64,000 bases of DNA from Posidonia oceanica (lineage: Eukaryota; Streptophyta; Magnoliopsida; Alismatales; Posidoniaceae). Made by a program: the position numbers and the translations under genes. Shown in pieces: positions 63,284-64,000 of the stretch (position 1 is the stretch's first letter; the number at the start of each line of letters is the position of its first letter). The notes below the pieces were generated by a model. That model did not search any database and was not told the origin of the DNA. It was given only the letters and a program-made list of their open reading frames with translations. The DNA lies in contig JAZBRS010000020.1 of assembly GCA_037176725.1 (NCBI GenBank), positions 96,862,501 through 96,926,500 of the forward strand. The letters run 5' to 3'.

Positions 63284-64000
63284 AGCTTCCGATCCCCAAA
63301 CCAAATGCTTCCAATACAAACATGTCCAAGTACTGTCCATATCATCAAAAAAATGGGCATACTCTTGAGGAATGTTTTGTACTGAAAGACAAGATCTATG
63401 ATCTGAATGATAAGGGGAAATCATGTGGCCAGCTCTTAGGGACAAATAGAAGGCAGTCCAGGCAGAATAGCATAAACTCCAAATACATCAGAACCCCATG
63501 CCCGACCATCCAGTGGTGCACATAGAAGCTGAGGGCACCGCAGTCCAATCCGAGCTAGTAACTATTCAGCACCTAGAAGCGAACCCAAAACAAGTCCCCT
63601 CAGTTGAAGAAGACATTGAGCTAGATATGACTACTCCAGAAGTATGTTCTGAGCAAGGGTCCATGGAATGGGAAGTCCATATGGAGGATGTATGGGAGGA
63701 GACACAGAGTGAAGAAAATGCTGCAAATGACCTCGCACTTCTTAAACACTTCAACTTCCTCCCTGGAGAAGAACAACAGCAGGGATCTGACAACCCTGAT
63801 GAGGCAAACCCATTTGTGCTAGCCAGGGAAATCATCGCAGGATTTGAACGAGGGAACCTGGTTTTCAGAGATTCAAAATTGCCAACACCAGAAGAGCGCC
63901 TACGCCCACTAATCGTTACTGTGGATATCAATGGCTACCTACTTCTTGGGGTACACGTGGACACCAGGGCCAGTTAGAGTGCCTGTTCCTTAAACACTCT
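63284..64000 (+). pseudogene. Element B gag/protease, continued after E, cut by window end
   Basis: The knuckle-like CPYHQKNGHTLEECF (63330-63380) is in frame here, unlike in A. The acidic linker and the start of the first retropepsin-like domain follow. Its VDTGA is changed to VDTRA (codon 63966-63968), and a TAG at 63975-63977 stands where A has CGG, so the active site is lost. The remainder lies outside the window. Confidence 0.85.

Larger units (their letters stand above)
53941..64000 (+). mobile_element. Element B: second copy of the A family, cut by solo LTR E
   Basis: LTR, primer-binding site, leader, gag (57076-58811), solo LTR E, then gag/protease to the window end. A and B align closely over leader and gag. 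Pol and the 3' LTR lie beyond base 64000. Confidence 0.88.

Overview
This window is nuclear DNA from a flowering plant (inference). It is made almost entirely of nested Ty3/gypsy LTR retrotransposons. I found no host gene, rRNA, tRNA, organellar insert or prokaryotic feature that I can support. The pol proteins have a second, archaeal-type RNase H after the classical one, a G-patch-like segment after the protease, very long LTRs and extra genes carrying plant-mobile-domain-like folds. Together these are hallmarks of the plant Tat lineage (Tat/Ogre/Retand/Grande relatives). The sequence does not let me name the species.

Layout. Element A (+) runs from its leader at base 1 through gag, two protease-like domains, a G-patch and RT-RNaseH-aRNaseH-integrase (to 8867). 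Downstream of pol lie two genes on the opposite strand, related to plant mobile domain (PMD) proteins (10264-13165 and 15483-16723). A's 3' end is cut by element C and resumes at 53568-53940, where it meets an LTR (53941-55675). That same LTR is followed at once by a primer-binding site and a second copy of the family, element B (+). A and B therefore form an LTR-sharing tandem. B's gag is split by a solo LTR, E (58817-63278, flanked by CTTAC), and runs off the window at 64000.

Element C (-, 17433-53567) has a 2.1 kb 5' LTR, a gag gene and no pol, so it looks like a non-autonomous gag-only element. Inside its 3' non-coding part sits element D (-, 19928-46224). D is 26.3 kb long, has two 5633-bp LTRs of equal length, a perfect CAAAT target duplication, gag, protease, RT, two RNases H, integrase and a downstream PMD/DUF7745-like gene. 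D is the youngest insertion and is nearly intact; a few stops and frame breaks interrupt it. The order of events is A/B first, then C and E, then D into C.

The most unusual signal is a family of 21-nt hyphenated palindromes (best form GTCGCC, nine variable bases, GGCGAC). They occur more than 30 times in the A/B LTR and leader, beside the antisense PMD genes and in the C LTR, usually in tandem at a 28-29-nt step. A second signal is a stem-loop that holds the polypurine tract in a bulge across the internal/3'LTR junction; the same layout is seen in A/B, C and D despite different sequences. Most premature stops in A, B and C are TAG where a relative has CAG, or TGA where a relative has CGA. That is the expected scar of cytosine methylation in silenced plant transposons.
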